36,138 nucleotides of DNA from Planctomycetales bacterium (GTDB lineage: Bacteria > Planctomycetota > Planctomycetia > Pirellulales > Pirellulaceae). The notes beneath the pieces are model-generated. The model made no database searches and was not told where the DNA came from. It saw nothing but the letters and a program-made list of their open reading frames with translations. The DNA is taken from the NCBI GenBank assembly GCA_020426625.1, contig JAGQPR010000018.1, forward strand, positions 1 to 36,138, in the 5' to 3' direction. Shown in pieces: positions 33,179 to 36,138 of the stretch (its first letter is position 1; every line of letters starts with the position of its first letter). The translations under genes were made by a program, and so were the position numbers.

Positions 33179-34237
33179 ATGATTAGCGTCAAGTCTGCTA
33201 ACGCGTTCCCCAATTCAATTGGCCAGCGGACATCAATTGGTCTGCAGATCGCCATTTTCTGCGCAATTGGACTCAGCTTCGTCGGCTGCCGTCGCGATAC
33301 AGCGGATTCAACTGCTGCAGGTGACCAATCCCGGGATCGAGTCGTGCTGATGTTGAATTGGTTTCCCGAGGCGGAACACGGCGGTTTCTTTGCTGCCCAG
33401 GTCCACGGAATATTTGAGCGACACGGATTGGATGTGACAATCCAGCCTGGTGGTCCCAATGCGCCCGTGGCTCAGGAGTTGTTGACTGGTCGAGTGCAGT
33501 TTGCGATTGGCAATGCGGACGACGTACTGCTCTTCCGTGAGCAGGACGCACCCGTAATTGCTTTGCTGGCGCCTATCCAGAACACGCCGCGATGCATCTT
33601 AGTGCGTGAAGAATCTGGTATTTCCAGTTTGAAAGAGTTGGGCAACGTTCGCTTGCAAGCCAATGCCGGGCGACCGTTCCTGGACTTCATGCGACAGCAA
33701 GGACTGCTGGAGGGGGTGCAGGTTGTCCCGTATCCGGGAACCGTAGCTAATTTTGTCGCGGATAACAACACAGCAATTCAAGCCTATTCGTTCAGCGAGC
33801 CGCTGTTAGCGGAGCAGCAGGGTGTAAAGGTGCGCAAGCTAATGTTGTCCGACGTGGGCTTCAACCCGTACGCTTCCTGCTTAATTGCTACGGAGGATTA
33901 CGTGGCTGCCAACAGCGATTTGACCGAGCGCATGGTACAAGCGTGCCGTGAAGGGTGGATACAGTACCTGCAGGACCCACAACTGACCAACGAAGCAATT
34001 TTGGCGGAGAATAAGCAAGGGATGTCGATTGCAGCCCTTGAGTTCGGGGCCCAGGATCTGAAAGGGCTTTGCTTGTCGGAAGAGAAGCCCGTGGCTGAAC
34101 TTGGAAAGATGTCGGACGAACGATGGAGTGAATTGATCAGGCAATTTGAAAGTCTAAAGCTGCTTACCGTCGGCAAAGTGAATGCTGGCCAGGTCTTTTC
34201 CAATCGTTACAGTGATGGGCCAACCGTGGCCAATTAG
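33179..34237 (+). CDS. NMT1/THI5-like (SsuA-type) substrate-binding lipoprotein
   Basis: The protein has 352 residues with a lipoprotein signal ending F-V-G-C (C37). The mature part opens VVLMLNWFPEAEHGGFFAAQ, close to the start of THI5/ThiY-like proteins that bind pyrimidine precursors of thiamine; relatives bind sulfonates or nitrate. Other family marks are GLDVTIQPGGPNAPVAQELL, FAIGNADDVL, LRPANAG-like LQANAGRPFLDF, and the interdomain strand YSFSEPLLAEQQG. ABC permease and ATPase genes are not beside it; instead a histidine kinase follows 4 bp after the stop. The protein may therefore present a ligand to the kinase, or the transporter may lie elsewhere. The ligand cannot be told from sequence alone. 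Confidence 0.87.
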   Translation: MISVKSANAFPNSIGQRTSIGLQIAIFCAIGLSFVGCRRDTADSTAAGDQSRDRVVLMLNWFPEAEHGGFFAAQVHGIFERHGLDVTIQPGGPNAPVAQELLTGRVQFAIGNADDVLLFREQDAPVIALLAPIQNTPRCILVREESGISSLKELGNVRLQANAGRPFLDFMRQQGLLEGVQVVPYPGTVANFVADNNTAIQAYSFSEPLLAEQQGVKVRKLMLSDVGFNPYASCLIATEDYVAANSDLTERMVQACREGWIQYLQDPQLTNEAILAENKQGMSIAALEFGAQDLKGLCLSEEKPVAELGKMSDERWSELIRQFESLKLLTVGKVNAGQVFSNRYSDGPTVAN

Positions 34238-34241
34238 TCGC

Positions 34242-36002
34242 ATGAATCGCACGCTCGCAGCACTTTGGCTGGCAGTCCTTCTGGCCATCGGCACCTTGAT
34301 TGTCGTATCACAATTGTGGGTGCGTCAGCGAGAGGATAGTGCCCAGGAGCGCATAAGCGACATCCTCAGAGCCCAGCTATCGCCAGCCCGTCAGAGCGTC
34401 GATGATGCAATTACTCGATACAACGTTGAAATCAGCAAACTGCTGTTGTCGCTCGACGTTACCGACCAGCAAGACCTACTGAATCTTTCGCGTAATCCAT
34501 TGTGCTACCGGGTTTTTGTTGCCCGGGACGACCGTATTGTGTTTCCCCAAGAGGCGAGGAGCAGCGAAGACCAGGTCTTGGTAGACGAAGCTCTGCAGCT
34601 ATTGCGTGAGCTGGGAGACCCACGTCCTTCAGCCCGCATCTCCGACCAGGGATCTCGGAATGTAGATTCATCGGCAGTCTCGGCACCACAACAAAATCAA
34701 CGCGGGTCGCCCGAATTGCAGGTGACGAACCCCAGCTTCGAGCGCGAGGACGCGGTTCAGCGTTCGTCATCATCCGCGCCCGCCCAAGACGTCGAATCGC
34801 AGGATCTACGCATGTCCTCTGGATGGCTTGTTTGGTACCATCGTCGCGGCATAATGCTTGGCTATTGGTGGTCTCAAGGCCAGCAGTTGAAGAGCCTGAT
34901 GGTCCTGCCGCGAGGGCGATGGCTATCGGATATCGTCAATGTGCTGCCGACGATTTCACAGGCAACGAATGAAGATACCAAGCACTTGGCACATGACCTG
35001 TCCTACGCGCTGGTGCAACTTGTAGATATCGAAGGCAATGTTGTCCACCAGTGGAGCCGCTCACCACTGGACCAATGGGATGCACTGTCACAGCAAGAGG
35101 CCAACGCTGAATTGCCCCTCAATTCGCCTTTAGAAGGCTGGCGTCTGCAAGTATTCGTGCCCGCCTCACTCATGACAAACCTTGCTGGCGATCGGTTGGT
35201 GATTCCCATCTGGCTAGCTATCGGCGGGATATCGTTGTCTTTAGTGTTGCTGGCAGTTCTGGCAACCGCACAACTTGATCGCCAGCTTCGACTCGCGCGG
35301 CAGCAAGTGACCTTTGTAAACCAAGTATCCCACGAACTAAGGACACCACTCACAAACATCTGTATCTATGCCGACCTGGTGGCCGATGCGTTAAATGAGT
35401 TCGACTCCAATGGTGACACTGCTAATGCGGAGTTGCAATTGGAACGCATCGACGTCATTCAAAACGAGAGTCGCCGCCTGAACCGGCTAATCGAGAATGT
35501 GTTAAGGTTTGCCAAGTCCAGTACTGCGTCAGTTCTCAAGTTGCAACCGTGTGTACTTGACACGATCATCAACGAAGTTGTCGAGACCTTTCGCCCAAGC
35601 CTGGCACAACACGGGATCGAATTGACTTTGCAACTAACCACACCACAGCTGCGTCAATTGGACAGCGCTGCCGTCGAACAAATGCTGGTGAATCTGATCG
35701 CCAATGCCGAGAAATACGGTCGCCAGCGCATCCATATTTCAACCTCAGGAACAAAACAGAACGTCGAGGTGACGATTAGTGATGCTGGCAGCGGTATCGC
35801 CTGGCGAAACCGGCGCAAGATTTTTGCACCGTTTGTCCGTCTGAGCAATCGGCTGGAGGATCCCGCCGGGACGGGGATTGGGCTTACGATTGTTCGTGAT
35901 CTAGCTCGCAAACACGGTGGCGACTGCGTCTTTGTCGGGAATAATCCTGGCGCCACTTTCGTATTTACGCTCGCCGCCCCGGTCGCCAGCGCGGAAGTCT
36001 AA
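34242..36002 (+). CDS. Membrane sensor histidine kinase linked to the binding protein
   Basis: The protein has 586 residues from the ATG at 34242, 4 bases after the previous stop; in-frame starts at 34182 and 34215 would overlap the binding-protein gene. A membrane segment (about 5-24), an outside part of about 290 residues with a Ser/Gln-rich linker (about 130-190), and a second membrane segment (about 319-343) are followed by an HisKA domain with FVNQVSHELRTPLTN (H364) and a HATPase domain: N box MLVNLIANAEKYG, G1 box DAGSGI, F box FAPFVRL and G2 box GTGIGLTIVRDLA. All key residues are present. It has no HAMP domain between membrane and H box. Its response regulator is probably just beyond the window or elsewhere. 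Confidence 0.93.
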   Translation: MNRTLAALWLAVLLAIGTLIVVSQLWVRQREDSAQERISDILRAQLSPARQSVDDAITRYNVEISKLLLSLDVTDQQDLLNLSRNPLCYRVFVARDDRIVFPQEARSSEDQVLVDEALQLLRELGDPRPSARISDQGSRNVDSSAVSAPQQNQRGSPELQVTNPSFEREDAVQRSSSSAPAQDVESQDLRMSSGWLVWYHRRGIMLGYWWSQGQQLKSLMVLPRGRWLSDIVNVLPTISQATNEDTKHLAHDLSYALVQLVDIEGNVVHQWSRSPLDQWDALSQQEANAELPLNSPLEGWRLQVFVPASLMTNLAGDRLVIPIWLAIGGISLSLVLLAVLATAQLDRQLRLARQQVTFVNQVSHELRTPLTNICIYADLVADALNEFDSNGDTANAELQLERIDVIQNESRRLNRLIENVLRFAKSSTASVLKLQPCVLDTIINEVVETFRPSLAQHGIELTLQLTTPQLRQLDSAAVEQMLVNLIANAEKYGRQRIHISTSGTKQNVEVTISDAGSGIAWRNRRKIFAPFVRLSNRLEDPAGTGIGLTIVRDLARKHGGDCVFVGNNPGATFVFTLAAPVASAEV

Positions 36003-36074
36003 CGGCACTGGCGCAATGGCCAGCGAAATGAGGAAAAAATCGACACTACTCGCTGATCGCCACCAATTCAACTT

Positions 36075-36138
36075 ACTCTCCCTCGGGCCCTCGGGAGAGT
36101 CGCGAGCGGGAACACGCGAAGCGGGTCGGAGCGGAGAG
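36075..36138. repeat. GC-rich inverted repeat, probably part of a dispersed intergenic element (cut by window end)
   Basis: ACTCTCCC (36075-36082) pairs with GGGAGAGT (36093-36100) around a loop that contains the palindrome GGGCCC. The sequence then runs on as a chain of short purine/CG units (CGCGAGCGGG, CGCGAAGCGGG, GGAGCGGAGAG) to the window end. No T run is present, so it is not a usual terminator. The layout resembles intergenic repeat elements I recall from Rhodopirellula-like genomes, which I could not check. Confidence 0.45.

Overview
The window looks like a chromosomal segment of a planctomycete, probably a Pirellulaceae or Rhodopirellula relative. This is a judgement from family content, not a database match: a Tat-exported sugar-isomerase-like protein, a MraY/WecA-type enzyme with a soluble tail, LL-diaminopimelate aminotransferase, a large Tyr-rich beta-helix protein, a mixed type II secretion / type IV pilus cluster with a PilM-PilN-like fusion, and many two-component genes. 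GC content is moderate and about 25 genes are well supported. I found no tRNA, rRNA, CRISPR array, transposase or phage gene.

Left part (1-9768). The window opens in the last 101 codons of an NtrC-type sigma-54 regulator. Three minus-strand genes follow. From right to left they are lnt, a membrane-anchored coiled-coil protein, and an exported Gly-rich protein that has its own clear sigma70-type promoter and a strong terminator. Divergent from lnt is a coupled pair: a Tat-signal TIM-barrel protein and an Asp-box beta-propeller. A gene-poor stretch of about 480 bp carries a CA/CT microsatellite and a 14-bp palindrome over a possible promoter. It leads to a WecA/MraY-type transferase.

Middle (9977-26275). 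Three minus-strand genes encode exported proteins: a nucleoside-hydrolase-like DUF1593 protein, a 1037-residue beta-helix protein, and a lipoprotein with a GspC/PilP-like core. Diverging from the lipoprotein is a long plus-strand operon. Its order is degenerate receiver, GspE, GspF, two GspG-like pseudopilins, GspH, GspI, GspJ, GspK, a PilM-PilN-like fusion, PilO/GspM and a secretin. Together with the lipoprotein this forms a near-complete envelope-spanning pseudopilus machine with mixed T2SS and T4P ancestry. Prepilin peptidase and a retraction ATPase are not in the window. The beta-helix and DUF1593 proteins next to it could be substrates, but that is inference from position.

Right part (26480-36138). 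A histidine kinase and a REC-GGDEF-EAL protein are coupled by a TGATG junction and transcribed toward the secretion operon. Next comes a sigma-54-activator-like protein that has lost GAFTGA and a recognisable Walker B. Divergent from it is dapL, then an NMT1/THI5-type substrate-binding lipoprotein paired with a membrane histidine kinase. The window ends in a GC-rich inverted repeat that looks like a dispersed intergenic element.

The best candidate for something not well described is the 14.4-26.3 kb secretion/pilus locus with its tandem GspG genes, degenerate receiver and divergent GspC/PilP-like lipoprotein. Next are the Tyr-ladder beta-helix protein, the binding-protein/kinase pair and the dismantled sigma-54 activator.
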